NCBI RefSeq assembly: GCF_014647795.1
Contig: NZ_BMPW01000002.1
Location: 372,001 to 436,000, forward strand
Direction of reading: 5' to 3'
Length of the DNA: 64,000 bases
Source of the DNA: Actinoplanes campanulatus
GTDB lineage: Bacteria > Actinomycetota > Actinomycetes > Mycobacteriales > Micromonosporaceae
Positions 7,580-16,583 of this stretch are shown in pieces (within the stretch, counting starts at the first letter, position 1; the number at the start of each line of letters is the position of its first letter). A model generated the notes under the pieces. It saw nothing but the letters and a program-made list of their open reading frames with translations, was not told the origin of the DNA and did no database searches. A program made the position numbers and the translations under genes.

Positions 7580-10084
7580 CTAAAGGGGTTGTTCGAGGCC
7601 GAGGAGGCGGTCGAACAGGCGCAGCCGGAACACCACGGTCAGCGTCAGGTACCAGAGGACCAGCGTCGGCATCACCACGAAGAAGACCGCCTTCGACGGC
7701 CCCATCAGCCCGAAATACTGCCACAGCACCGGTACGCAGAGGACCGCGCCGAACGCCACCATCAGCCCCAGCACCAGCCACGACGGCCGTTTGTCCCCGG
7801 TCGGCGCGGTCCACGCCGCGAACACCCGGGACCGCGGCGCCAGGAACAGGATCAGCAGGAACGACGCGAAGCAGAAGAACGTCGACAGCCCGGTCTGCGC
7901 CAGGATGGTGGCGGAGGCCTCGGTGAAGTCGGCGTCGACGCCGTAGGTCAGGCCGGTCGTCCGCTCGAACTCGTGAATGATCCGCTCCGGGGCCCGCCCG
8001 GAGCCGAAACCGTGCGTGACGAGCGTGTAGAACACGGCGTAGATGGCCGTGCCGAAGGCGGCGGTGACCACCGCGGCCGGCACCACGAACCGCACCAGGT
8101 TACGCAGCAGATGCGGGTCCGGCCGGGTGGGTTTCGCCCAGAAGGTGAGGAACACCGTCGGGATGCCCACCGTGAACAGGGTCAGGCCCACCTGCGTCGG
8201 CGAGTACGGGAAGCTCAGCCCCAGCATCGTCACCGACAGGATGACCAGCCCCTGACTGGCGACCCGGGACAGGAAGACGTAGAGCGAGATCCCGATCCCG
8301 TTGATGATCCGCCGGCCCTCGTACTGCGCCGGGGACAGCGCCGAGAAGTCGTCCTCGACCAGCACGATGTCGGCCACGTCCCGGGTCACCGGGCTGCCGC
8401 TGCGCATCGCCACGCCGACCTGCGCCTGTTTGAGGGCGCGGGCGTCGTTCACCCCGTCGCCGACCATCGCGACGTACCGGCCCTGCCGCCGCAGCGAGCG
8501 CACGATCCGCTCCTTGTGCTCCGGCGCGACCCGGCCGAACACGCTGGTCCGGGCCACCAGCCGGTCCAGCGCCGGGTCGTCGAGGTCGTCCAGGACGGCG
8601 CCCATCACCGGCTCGTCCCCGGTGATCCCGGCCCGGGCGGCGATCGCGGCGACGGTACGCGGATCGTCGCCGGACAGCACTTTCAGCTCCACCCCGTCGG
8701 ACCGGAAACGGGCCACCGCCGCGGCCACCTCGGGACGCACCTCGTCGGCGAGCACGGCCAGCGCGACCGGCTCCAGCACCGGCAGGCCGGGCCGCCCCGC
8801 CGCGTCGCGCAGCCCGCTCTCCGGATCCTCGGCACGGGCCAGCAGCAGCACCCGCAGCCCTCGCCCGGTACGGTCGGTGATCTCGGTGGCCGGCACCGGC
8901 CGGAGCAGCCGCCCGGCCAGCGCGTCCGGCGCGCCGAGCACCCACGTTCCCTCCTCGGCGACCATGCCCGACCAGCGCAGCGACGACGAGAACGGCACCT
9001 CGTCGCGGACCTCCCAGACCGGCCCGCTCAGCGACCCGGCGATCGCGATGGCCGTCAGGTTCGGGGTGGTGGCGTTGTGGGCCATGCCGCCCAGCGCCCC
9101 GGCGGCCTCGCCGTACTCGTGATCGCCCAGCGGGACGATCTCCTCCAGCACCAGCTGCCCGGTGGTCAGCGTGCCGGTCTTGTCGGTGCAGATCACGTCC
9201 ACACTGGTCATCGACTCGACCGCGTTGACCTGCTGCACCAGGGCGCCGGTGCGGGCGATCCGGACCGCGCCGGCGGTGTAGGCGAGCGCGATCAGGAAGA
9301 ACAGCCCGTACGGCACCAGCCCGGACAGCACCGCGGTGATCTGCACGACCCGCAGCACGCTGAACCCCTCCAGCGCCGCCTGCGCCAGGATGGCCCCGCT
9401 CATCAGCACGGCCAGCGCCATCACCAGCCGCACGATGAACTCGATGCTGCGCTGCAACGGCGTCTTGTCGGTGGTGGCCCGCCGCGCCTCGGCGGTGAGC
9501 CGGCCCGCGTAGCTGTGCACGCCCACGTCCCGGGCGAGCTGGTGACCGTCGCCGGCCACGCACAGGCTGCCCGAGCGCAGGTCGTCGCCGGGGTGCTTGA
9601 CCACCGGGTCGGATTCGCCGGTCAGCAGCGACTCGTCGGCCTCCAGGCGGCCGCCGTCGAGCAGCGGGCCGTCCACCACGATCTGGTCGCCGGGGCGGAC
9701 CCGCAGCACGTCGCCGCGGACCACCTGCTCCGGGGCGACTTCGGTCTCCCGGCCGTCGCGGATCACCAGCACCCCGGCCCGGTCCAGCAGTTGCAGCCGG
9801 TCCAGCTTGCGTTTCGCCCGGATCTCCTGGGCCGCGCTGAGCACCGCGTTGATCAGGCCCAGGCCGACGCTGATCAGCGCGTCGCTGTAGCGGCCCAGCA
9901 CCAGCAGCGCGGCGCCGATCACGAACAGGATCAGATTGAAGAACGAGAAGACATTGGTACGCAGGATCTCGGCGTAACCGCGCGAGCCGCCCTGTACGGC
10001 GGTGTTCGCCTCGCCCCGCCGGCGCCGTGCCTCGGCCTCCGCCCCGGTCAGCCCTTCGGCCGGAGCGAGCATCAGCTGTTCCAT
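7580..10084 (-). CDS. P-type cation-transporting ATPase, uncharacterised subfamily
   Basis: 834 aa from ATG 10084 with a GGGGA ribosome site. All P-type landmarks are present: actuator loop TGES (about 164), phosphorylation motif DKTGTLT (about 300), and hinge GDGVNDARALKQA (about 540). About eight to ten membrane helices flank these, including a long C-terminal bundle. The M4 ion-site motif is VPYGL (about 258-262), where Ca2+ pumps have PEGL and heavy-metal pumps have CPx; no N-terminal metal-binding domain exists. The missing glutamate argues against a SERCA-like Ca2+ pump. It resembles the functionally unassigned bacterial P-type ATPases. Monocistronic, with convergent CotH and divergent glycosyltransferase genes. 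Transported ion unknown. Confidence 0.9.
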   Translation of the reverse strand: MEQLMLAPAEGLTGAEAEARRRRGEANTAVQGGSRGYAEILRTNVFSFFNLILFVIGAALLVLGRYSDALISVGLGLINAVLSAAQEIRAKRKLDRLQLLDRAGVLVIRDGRETEVAPEQVVRGDVLRVRPGDQIVVDGPLLDGGRLEADESLLTGESDPVVKHPGDDLRSGSLCVAGDGHQLARDVGVHSYAGRLTAEARRATTDKTPLQRSIEFIVRLVMALAVLMSGAILAQAALEGFSVLRVVQITAVLSGLVPYGLFFLIALAYTAGAVRIARTGALVQQVNAVESMTSVDVICTDKTGTLTTGQLVLEEIVPLGDHEYGEAAGALGGMAHNATTPNLTAIAIAGSLSGPVWEVRDEVPFSSSLRWSGMVAEEGTWVLGAPDALAGRLLRPVPATEITDRTGRGLRVLLLARAEDPESGLRDAAGRPGLPVLEPVALAVLADEVRPEVAAAVARFRSDGVELKVLSGDDPRTVAAIAARAGITGDEPVMGAVLDDLDDPALDRLVARTSVFGRVAPEHKERIVRSLRRQGRYVAMVGDGVNDARALKQAQVGVAMRSGSPVTRDVADIVLVEDDFSALSPAQYEGRRIINGIGISLYVFLSRVASQGLVILSVTMLGLSFPYSPTQVGLTLFTVGIPTVFLTFWAKPTRPDPHLLRNLVRFVVPAAVVTAAFGTAIYAVFYTLVTHGFGSGRAPERIIHEFERTTGLTYGVDADFTEASATILAQTGLSTFFCFASFLLILFLAPRSRVFAAWTAPTGDKRPSWLVLGLMVAFGAVLCVPVLWQYFGLMGPSKAVFFVVMPTLVLWYLTLTVVFRLRLFDRLLGLEQPL

Positions 10085-10291
10085 TCGATCGCAGTCCCCG
10101 CGCCTGACCGTACATTTCGGCAGGCCCGCGGCGATCGGTTTCGCCGGGATCAGTCCGGTTCCGGCAGTTCCGCGAGGACTCCACTGGTGGCGGGTCGTTC
10201 CACGGCCCGCCGCCCGGTATTAACTGTCCGGTCTCCCGGCGCTCCTAGCGTCGGCTCGAATACGCCCGGCCCCCTGCGTAAGCGAGTCGAC

Positions 10292-11272
10292 ATGCCTGCT
10301 GAACCGGACGTCAGCGTCGTCATCCCGACCTGTCACCGGCCGCTGCTCGCCACCCGGGCGGTCCACGGCGCCCTCGGCCAGACCCACGGCGATCTCGAGG
10401 TCGTCGTGGTGGTGGACGGTCCCGACCAGGCCACCACCGACGCCCTCGCCGAGATCGGCGACCCCCGGCTGCGGGTGGTCGTCGTCCCGGAGCGCCGTCG
10501 CGCCCCGAACGCCCGCAACGTCGGCGCCGCCGAGGCCCGCGGCCGCTGGACGGCGCTGCTCGACGACGACGACGAATGGCTGCCCGACAAGATCGAGGTG
10601 CAGCTCGCGCTGGCCGCCGGCTCGGCCGCCCGCTACCCGGTGGTCGCCAGCCGGCTGATCAACCGCACCCCGCGCGCCGACTCGGTCATGCCCCGCCGCC
10701 TGCCCGCCGCCGGGGAGCCGCTCAGCGAATACTTCTGCGTCCGGCGCGGACTGTTCTACGGCGACGGTTTCATCCAGACGTCGACGATCATGGCGCCCAC
10801 CGAGCTGCTGCGCCGGGTGCCGTTCACCGTCGGGCTGCGCCGCCAGCAGGAACTCGACTGGGCGCTGCGGGCGGTCCGCGAGGACGGTGTGGAACTGCTC
10901 TACGCCGAGCAGCCGCTCGTGCTGTGGCACCAGGACGAGGACCGCGACCGGATCAGCCTGCAGAACCCGTACGAGCAGCAGCTCGCCTGGCTGCGCGGCA
11001 ACCGGCACCTGTTCACGCCCCGGGCGTACGCCGCCTTCACGCTCAGCGTGATCAGCTCGATGGCCGCGCCGTCGCGCGAGGGCCGGCACTTCCGCGAACT
11101 GCTCGCCGAAGCCCGCGAGCACGGCGACCCGCGGGCCCTCGACTACCTCACCCACCTCCAGATCTGGGCGCTGCCGCCGGCCCTGCGCCGCCGGCTGCGC
11201 GACCTGATCGTCGGCCGCCGCGACCCGGCCCCCGCCCCGGCCACCGCCGCCGAGCCGGTCGATGTCGGCTGA
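10292..11272 (+). CDS. Family 2 glycosyltransferase
   Basis: 326 aa from ATG 10292. The GT-A Rossmann start VSVVIPTCHRP (8-18) is followed by a nucleotide-binding strand and an aspartate cluster LLDDDDEWLP (about 90-99) that would hold the divalent metal and sugar nucleotide. A QELDWALR segment near 190 resembles the acceptor/catalytic base region. No transmembrane helix is present, so it should act at the inner membrane face. The stop overlaps the start of the following GT4 gene by 11 nt, so the two enzymes form an operon for a glycoconjugate. Donor and acceptor sugars cannot be assigned. The C-terminal 15 residues are Ala/Pro-rich and probably disordered. Confidence 0.85.
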   Translation: MPAEPDVSVVIPTCHRPLLATRAVHGALGQTHGDLEVVVVVDGPDQATTDALAEIGDPRLRVVVVPERRRAPNARNVGAAEARGRWTALLDDDDEWLPDKIEVQLALAAGSAARYPVVASRLINRTPRADSVMPRRLPAAGEPLSEYFCVRRGLFYGDGFIQTSTIMAPTELLRRVPFTVGLRRQQELDWALRAVREDGVELLYAEQPLVLWHQDEDRDRISLQNPYEQQLAWLRGNRHLFTPRAYAAFTLSVISSMAAPSREGRHFRELLAEAREHGDPRALDYLTHLQIWALPPALRRRLRDLIVGRRDPAPAPATAAEPVDVG

Positions 11273-12392
11273 CGGCCGCCGGGTCGCCATCTGGCGCAGC
11301 GCCATGCTGCCCGGCTCCGAGACGTTCATCCGGGCCCAGGGCGACGCGCTCACCCGCTGGACGCCCACCTACGTCGGCGCCGTCCGCGCCGGGTCCGCGC
11401 TGTCCCGCCCGGACGACGTGATCACCTTCCCGGACGGCGGCGGCGACTTCCTGCGGCTGCGGCTCACCGGCGCCTCACCCCGGCTGCGTACCGTCCTCGC
11501 CGAGGTCCGTCCCGACCTGGTGCACGCGCACTTCGGCGGCGACGGCTGGCTGATCAGCCACAGCGCCCGCCGGCTCGGCAGACCGCTGGTCGTCACGGTG
11601 CACGGCCACGACGTCACGCGGCAGCCGCAGGCCCCCGGACTGCACGGGCTGCGCTACCGGCGCAACCTGCGGACCGTCTTCGACCGCGCCGCCCTGGTCA
11701 TCGCCGTCTCCGACGTGATCCGCGCCCGCGCCGAGCAGTGCGGCGCCGACCCGGCCCGGATCCGCGTCCACCACACCGGCGTACCGGTCCCGCACACCCC
11801 GCCGATCGTCCCGAAACGCTGGGACGTCGTCTTCGTCGGCCGGTTCGTCGCCAAGAAGGGCGTGGACGACCTGCTCACCGCCCTGTCCACGCTCACCGCG
11901 CCGCGCCCGCGCGCCCTGCTCATCGGCGACGGCCCGCTGTTGCCCGAGATGCGCGCCCTCGCCGAACGCCTCGGCGTCGACGCCACCTTCGTCGGCGCCC
12001 GGCCACCCGCGTCGGTCCAGCAGCACCTCGCCGAGTCCCGGATGCTGGCCGCGCCCTCCAAGACCGCGCCCGACGGCGACACCGAGGGCCTGCCCACCAC
12101 CATCCTGGAAGCCGGCGCCCTCGGCCTGCCGGTGGTGGCGACCCGGCACAGCGGCATCCCCGAGGCCGTCGTCGACGGCGAGACCGGCCTGCTGGTCCCG
12201 GAAGCCGACCCGCGATCGCTCGGCGCCGCCCTGGCCCGCCTGCTCGGCGACGCCGGCCTGCGCCGCCGCCTCGGCGCCCGGGCCCGCGCCCACGTGGCCA
12301 CCCACTTCGACCTGAACACCCAGACGTCCCGCCTGGAAGACCTCTACGACCAGGCCGTCCACACGTCACCCGCGCTGCCCGGTCGTCCTTAG
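11262..12392 (+). CDS. Family 4 (group 1) glycosyltransferase
   Basis: 376 aa in a GT-B plan: an N-terminal acceptor domain with HAHFGGDGWL (about 86-95) and VTVHGHDVTR, then a C-terminal donor domain with FVGRFVAKKGVDDLL (about 190-204) and GLPTTILEAGALGLPVVATR (about 278-297), the E-x7-E region that binds the nucleotide sugar. It is a retaining glycosyltransferase of the cytoplasmic membrane face. The start lies inside the preceding GT2 gene (11-nt overlap), indicating coupled translation. The N-terminal phrase LPGSETFIRAQ is common in exopolysaccharide or teichuronic-type GT4 enzymes. No further polysaccharide genes are next to it, so the product is unknown. Confidence 0.87.
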   Translation: MSADGRRVAIWRSAMLPGSETFIRAQGDALTRWTPTYVGAVRAGSALSRPDDVITFPDGGGDFLRLRLTGASPRLRTVLAEVRPDLVHAHFGGDGWLISHSARRLGRPLVVTVHGHDVTRQPQAPGLHGLRYRRNLRTVFDRAALVIAVSDVIRARAEQCGADPARIRVHHTGVPVPHTPPIVPKRWDVVFVGRFVAKKGVDDLLTALSTLTAPRPRALLIGDGPLLPEMRALAERLGVDATFVGARPPASVQQHLAESRMLAAPSKTAPDGDTEGLPTTILEAGALGLPVVATRHSGIPEAVVDGETGLLVPEADPRSLGAALARLLGDAGLRRRLGARARAHVATHFDLNTQTSRLEDLYDQAVHTSPALPGRP

Positions 12393-12456
12393 CAGCGGTT
12401 TCGGTACGGCCTGCGCCGCCCCGCCGAACCATGGCCGCCCCGTGGCGCACACGCGA

Positions 12457-12486
12457 GCGCGCCGCGACCTCACGGCCGCGGCGCGC
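12457..12486. terminator. GC-rich hairpin between convergent genes
   Basis: GCGCGCCGCG (12457-12466) and CGCGGCGCGC (12477-12486) form a perfect 10-bp stem with a 10-nt loop. It lies between the convergent GT4 and SGNH genes. No T-run follows on either strand, as is common for actinobacterial terminators. Confidence 0.55.
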
Positions 12487-12546
12487 GTTCCGGGTTCGAG
12501 CGTGGTGCACGTCCCATCCGGCCCCGGACCGGTGTGCAGCAGGCGA

Positions 12547-13380
12547 TCAGCCGGTGACGGCGACCAGTTCCTTGAGGTACGCCTGGTAGCCGTCGGCGGT
12601 CGGGTGGTACGACTCGGACAGGTCGTCGCGGACCGAATGGATCCACGGCTCCCTGGTGCAGGCCTCGTGACCCTTGAAGGCCTCGCGCACGTCGACGAAG
12701 GTGAAGCCCTGGTGGGCCGCGACCCGCGCCTTGATCAGCTCGTTGAGGGTGTCCGCGCCGGCGTTCAGCGCCTTACGGTGCGCGTCGGTCAGCGAGTCAC
12801 AGGACACGCCCGTTCCACCGGGGTCGGCGACCAGGTGCGGGTAGCCGGCCACGTACACCTTCGCGTTCGGCGCCCGGTTGCGGATCGCCTGGTAGAGGGT
12901 GTCCAGCCGGGCCGGCATGGTGGTTTCGAACGAGGTGGCCGCCTTGTCCACCGACGTCCGGCAGGTGGCGCCGTCACCGAACATGCACTGCTGGAGGACG
13001 GAGAACCAGCCGGCGTCGTTGCCGCCGACCGTGAGGGTCACCCAGCCGGTGTTCTCGTCGAGCTCGGTGAGCTGGTTGAACTGGACGTCGTCGATGACGG
13101 CGCCGCCGCACGTGGCGTCGGTGACCGCGCCGAACGGGGTGGCCGCGCGGGCCTTCACCCACAGCTGCGGATAGCCGCCGTCCTTACTCTGCTTGCACTC
13201 GGTGTCGCCGTAGTTGCCGGCGCCGACACCGGCCGCGTACGAGTCACCGAGCGCCACGTAGTCACGGGCCTCCACGGCCTTCTCGGCGGCGGCACCCTCC
13301 GCGCCGGAACAGGCCGAGACGGTGACGGCCGTCAGTAGCGCCAGGCCACCGGCGACGGCCGCGGTCCAACGTCCCCTCAA
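12547..13380 (-). CDS. SGNH/GDSL-family lipoprotein hydrolase
   Basis: 277 aa. The start is a TTG at 13380: an AAGGAG ribosome site lies 6 nt upstream, and no ATG or GTG fits. A lipoprotein signal (hydrophobic 8-20, lipobox VSAC with Cys24) anchors it outside the membrane. SGNH blocks follow in order: GDSYAAG with nucleophile Ser47, the TCGGA glycine block, VGGNDAGW (Asn of the oxyanion hole) and, near the end, ESYHPTADG with catalytic His. Six further cysteines fit three disulfides, as in Streptomyces extracellular lipases/esterases. It should hydrolyse ester bonds of lipids or acylated polymers at the cell surface. Transcribed alone, convergent with the glycosyltransferase pair. Confidence 0.9.
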   Translation of the reverse strand: MRGRWTAAVAGGLALLTAVTVSACSGAEGAAAEKAVEARDYVALGDSYAAGVGAGNYGDTECKQSKDGGYPQLWVKARAATPFGAVTDATCGGAVIDDVQFNQLTELDENTGWVTLTVGGNDAGWFSVLQQCMFGDGATCRTSVDKAATSFETTMPARLDTLYQAIRNRAPNAKVYVAGYPHLVADPGGTGVSCDSLTDAHRKALNAGADTLNELIKARVAAHQGFTFVDVREAFKGHEACTREPWIHSVRDDLSESYHPTADGYQAYLKELVAVTG

Positions 13381-13449
13381 TGCGACTCCTTAAGACGGTT
13401 GATCCCCGCGATCATGCCTGATCAGGCCGGTCCGGCATACTGCGGAGCT

Positions 13450-13746
13450 GTGACGCAGCCGCGAGAACCCCGCCTGGAGATCGAGTACTGCACCCAGTGC
13501 CGGTGGCTGATGCGCGCCGCCTGGACGGCCCAGGAACTGCTGACCACCTTCGCCACGGAGCTGGGAGAGGTCGCCCTGGTGCCGGGTGTCGGCGGCGTCT
13601 TCGAGGTCCGGCTGGGCTCCGAGACCCTGTGGTCACGCAAGGGCGAGGGCGGTTTCCCCGAGTTGCCGCATCTCAAGCGGCTGGTCCGGGACCGGATCGC
13701 TCCGGAGCGGAGTCTGGGCCACTCCGAGGGTCACAAGGCCGAATAA
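13450..13746 (+). CDS. Rdx (SelW/SelT/SelH)-family thioredoxin-like protein
   Basis: 98 aa when started at GTG 13450; the frame is open further upstream (GTG/ATG at 13399-13414), but those residues match nothing in the family. EYCTQCRW gives the CxxC redox motif right after the first strand, and the later ETLWSRKGEGGFPE with LKRLVRD are typical of the Rdx family. Members bind or reduce partner proteins through the CxxC pair; the substrate is unknown. It is divergent from the SGNH gene and ends 16 nt before the antiporter gene, so the two may be cotranscribed. Confidence in the family is high because the CxxC and G-G-F-P motifs are both present. Confidence 0.82.
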   Translation: MTQPREPRLEIEYCTQCRWLMRAAWTAQELLTTFATELGEVALVPGVGGVFEVRLGSETLWSRKGEGGFPELPHLKRLVRDRIAPERSLGHSEGHKAE

Positions 13747-13762
13747 CCGTCACAGTTGTGGG

Positions 13763-14848
13763 GTGAAGATCCTCTCCCGCTGGGCCCTCTGGGTCCCGAT
13801 CCTCGCCTTCGTGACGCTGGTCCTGACCTGGGGCCGTGACCTCCCGCCACCAGGCGTGATCATCGTCGCCCAGCTGCTGGCCGGCGCCGTCCTGGCCGCG
13901 GTGCACCACGCCGAGGTGGTCGCGCACCGGGTCGGCGAGCCGTTCGGCTCCCTGATCCTGGCGGTCGCCGTCACCATCATCGAGGTGGCCCTGATCGTCA
14001 CGCTGATGATCGGCGGCGGCGACAAGGCGCAGTCGCTGGCCCGGGACACCGTCTTCGCCGCCGTGATGATCACCTGTAACGGCATCCTCGGGATCTCGCT
14101 GCTGGTCGGCGCGGTCCGCCGGCGAATCGCGGTCTTCAACCCGGAGGGCACCGGTTCCGCCTTCGCCACGGTCGCCGCGATCGCCGTGCTCGGCCTGGTC
14201 CTGCCGACGTTCACCACGAGCCGGCCGGGACCGCAGTTCTCGCCCGCCCAGCTCGGCTTCGCGGCCGTCGTCTCGCTCGCCCTCTACCTGCTGTTCGTCA
14301 TGGTGCAGACCCGCCGGCACCGCTACTACTTCCTGCCGATCACCACCGAGGGCGAGGTCATCGACAGCGAGGAGCACGTCGCGCCGCCGGCCAACCGGAC
14401 CGCCCTGGCCAGCCTCGGCCTGCTGTTGGTCGCCCTGATCGCGGTCGTCGGCCTGGCCAAGGGGGTCTCGCCCACGATCGAGTCGGTGGTGGCCGGCAAC
14501 GGCCTGCCGCAAGCCCTCGTCGGTGTGGTGATCGCCCTGCTCGTGCTGTTGCCGGAAACCATCGCGGCGGTCCGCGCGGCGGCCCGCGACCGGATACAGA
14601 CCAGCCTCAACCTGGCGCTCGGCTCGGCGATGGCCAGCATCGGCCTGACCATCCCGGCGATCGCCGTCGCGATGATCTGGCTGGAGGGCCCGCTGCTGCT
14701 GGGCCTCGGCGGCACCCAGCTCGTGCTGCTCGCGCTGACCTTCGTGGTCGGCACCCTGACCATCGTGCCCGGGCGGGCCAACATCCTCCAGGGCGGGCTT
14801 CACCTGGGCATGCTGGCGGTGTACCTGTTCCTGGCGGCGAGTCCGTGA
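13763..14848 (+). CDS. ChaA-type calcium/proton antiporter (CaCA family)
   Basis: 361 aa from GTG 13763; the frame extends further upstream but would then cover the Rdx gene. About eleven hydrophobic helices are visible. The two inverted CaCA repeats carry acidic motifs: HAEVVAHRVGEPFGSLILAV plus TIIEVAL (about 50-79) and LLPETIAAVRAAARDRIQTS (about 258-278). These match the ion-binding alpha repeats of ChaA (E. coli Na+/Ca2+:H+ exchanger). It should export Ca2+ or Na+ in exchange for protons at the cytoplasmic membrane. A soluble acidic loop near 200-212 separates the halves. It may share a transcript with the upstream Rdx gene. Confidence 0.88.
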   Translation: MKILSRWALWVPILAFVTLVLTWGRDLPPPGVIIVAQLLAGAVLAAVHHAEVVAHRVGEPFGSLILAVAVTIIEVALIVTLMIGGGDKAQSLARDTVFAAVMITCNGILGISLLVGAVRRRIAVFNPEGTGSAFATVAAIAVLGLVLPTFTTSRPGPQFSPAQLGFAAVVSLALYLLFVMVQTRRHRYYFLPITTEGEVIDSEEHVAPPANRTALASLGLLLVALIAVVGLAKGVSPTIESVVAGNGLPQALVGVVIALLVLLPETIAAVRAAARDRIQTSLNLALGSAMASIGLTIPAIAVAMIWLEGPLLLGLGGTQLVLLALTFVVGTLTIVPGRANILQGGLHLGMLAVYLFLAASP

Positions 14849-14874
14849 TCAACCGGAAAAGGTAGATTCCCCCG

Positions 14875-15879
14875 GTGACCGAAACGCAGGAGCGCCAGAC
14901 GATAGCCGACGCCCCGGCCGGTGAGCGGCGAAACCGGGGAATCAGCTCGGTGGAAGCGCTCGCCGCGGTTCTGGTCCTGCTGGTGATCTTCCGGGGCCGG
15001 CTGTCCGGCCTGGTCTCCGGCGAGCGCCTGCAAACCTGGACCACGGTGTTCGTCTCGGTGCTGGTGCAGGCCGTCCCGTTCCTGGTCTTCGGGGTGCTGC
15101 TGTCGGCGGTCATCGCGGTGTTCGTGCCCCGCTCGTTCTGGGCGAAGGCGCTGCCCCGGCACCCGGCCCTCGCGGTCCCGGCGGCGAGCGTGGCCGGGGT
15201 GGTGCTGCCCGGCTGCGAGTGCGGAGCCGTACCGATCGCGGGGTCCCTGATCCGCCGTGGGGTGACGCCGGCCGCGGCGCTCGCGTTCCTCCTGGCCGCC
15301 CCGGCGATCAACCCGATCGTGCTGACCGCGACCGCGGTCGCCTTCCCCGGCAACCCGGAGATGGTGGTGGCCCGCGGCCTGGCCAGCCTGGTCGTCGCGG
15401 TGCTGATGGGCTGGCTGTGGCTGCGGCTCGGGAAGACCGACTGGATCCGGCTGCCGCACCGGCCCGACCTGGACGGCTCCCGGGGCCGGGCGTTCTGGGC
15501 CGCCTGCCGGCACGACGTGGTGCACGCCGGCGGATTCCTGGTGCTCGGCGCCGCGGCCGCCGCCACGATCAACGTGATCGTCCCGGAGGCCTGGCTCCAG
15601 ACGCTGGCGAGCCACCCGGCGCTGTCCGTGCTGGCGCTGGCCGTCCTCGCGGTGCTGTTGTCGATCTGCAGCGAGGCGGACGCGTTCGTCGCCGCCTCGC
15701 TGTCGCAGTTCTCGCTCACCTCGCGCCTGGTGTTCCTGGTGGTCGGCCCGATGGTGGACCTGAAGCTGATCTCGATGCAGGCCGGGGTGTTCGGGCGCGG
15801 GTTCGCGCTGCGGTTCGCTCCGGCCACCTTCGCGGTGGCGGTGCTGGCCGCGGTCGTGGCGGGCGTGGTGCTGCTGTGA
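14875..15879 (+). CDS. Permease of the DUF318/ArsP_1 (YcgR-like) family
   Basis: 334 aa, GTG start, with about eight helices in two halves. The signature LPGCECGAVPIAGSLIRRG (about 109-127) holds the conserved Cys pair CxC, and AAPAINPIVL follows; SEADAFVAA (about 265) is the matching motif of the second half. In Bacillus the paired genes ycgR and ycgQ have the same order as here (this permease followed by a TIGR03943 protein). Transport of metal or metalloid is suspected for this family but unproven. The stop overlaps the next start (GTGA at 15876-15879), so translation is coupled. Confidence 0.85.
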   Translation: MTETQERQTIADAPAGERRNRGISSVEALAAVLVLLVIFRGRLSGLVSGERLQTWTTVFVSVLVQAVPFLVFGVLLSAVIAVFVPRSFWAKALPRHPALAVPAASVAGVVLPGCECGAVPIAGSLIRRGVTPAAALAFLLAAPAINPIVLTATAVAFPGNPEMVVARGLASLVVAVLMGWLWLRLGKTDWIRLPHRPDLDGSRGRAFWAACRHDVVHAGGFLVLGAAAAATINVIVPEAWLQTLASHPALSVLALAVLAVLLSICSEADAFVAASLSQFSLTSRLVFLVVGPMVDLKLISMQAGVFGRGFALRFAPATFAVAVLAAVVAGVVLL

Positions 15880-16583
15880 ACCGGCAGGCGCAGGCGGTCG
15901 TCCTCTTCCTCTTCGGCGGCGCGATCCTCAAGGCGTCGTTCACCGACCTCTATCTGCGGTACGTGAAGGAGGGCCTGCGACCGTTCCTGATCGCGTCCGG
16001 CGTGGCCCTGGTGGCGGCCGCGATCATGACCCTCTGGTACGAGTTCCGCGGCGCCCGCCCGTCCCCGGACGATGACCATGGACACCACCACGAGCCGCGG
16101 GTGGGCTGGCTCCTGGTCCTCCCGGTGTTCGCCCTGCTCCTGGTCGCCCCGCCGGCCCTCGGGTCGTACACCGCGGTCCAGTCCGGCACGGTCCAGCTCA
16201 GTGCCGAGTCCGACTTCCCGCCGCTGCCCGACGCGGACCCGGCCCCGGTCGCGCTGATCGACTACGCCTCCCGGGCGATCTACGAGGACGGCCGCAGCCT
16301 GGCCGGCCGCCGCGTCCAGCTGACCGGATTCGTCGCCCGCGGCGAGGACGGCTCACCGATGCTGGCCCGGATCGTGGTGAGCTGCTGCGCCGCCGACGGC
16401 CGCCCGATCAAGGTGGGCCTCACCGGCGGCCCGGCCATCGACGTCCCCTCCGGCACCTGGCTCCGGATCACCGGGAAGTACGGCGACAAGCGGGCCAAGG
16501 ACCCGGTCAACCAGGCCGACATCGCGTTTCTCGAGGTGGAGCAGTGGCAACCGGTCGACCCACCGAAGCAGCAGTACGAATGA
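15876..16583 (+). CDS. TIGR03943 family (YcgQ-like) membrane protein
   Basis: 235 aa from GTG 15876, overlapping the permease stop. Two N-terminal helices (about 5-22, 33-50) flank a histidine-rich linker DDDHGHHHEP (about 65-74), then a third helix (about 78-95). The C-terminal domain resembles the family's extracytoplasmic part: VQLTGFVAR, then RIVVSCCAADGRPIKVGL with an adjacent Cys pair, and ITGKYGD. The His cluster and CC pair suggest metal binding. The family is the constant partner of the YcgR permease. It ends in an ATGA overlap with the next gene. Confidence 0.83.
   Translation: MNRQAQAVVLFLFGGAILKASFTDLYLRYVKEGLRPFLIASGVALVAAAIMTLWYEFRGARPSPDDDHGHHHEPRVGWLLVLPVFALLLVAPPALGSYTAVQSGTVQLSAESDFPPLPDADPAPVALIDYASRAIYEDGRSLAGRRVQLTGFVARGEDGSPMLARIVVSCCAADGRPIKVGLTGGPAIDVPSGTWLRITGKYGDKRAKDPVNQADIAFLEVEQWQPVDPPKQQYE

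Noticed and set aside
10285-12392. Complete exopolysaccharide gene cluster around the two glycosyltransferases
   Set aside because: Only two glycosyltransferases are present; no polymerase, flippase or chain-length gene is adjacent.
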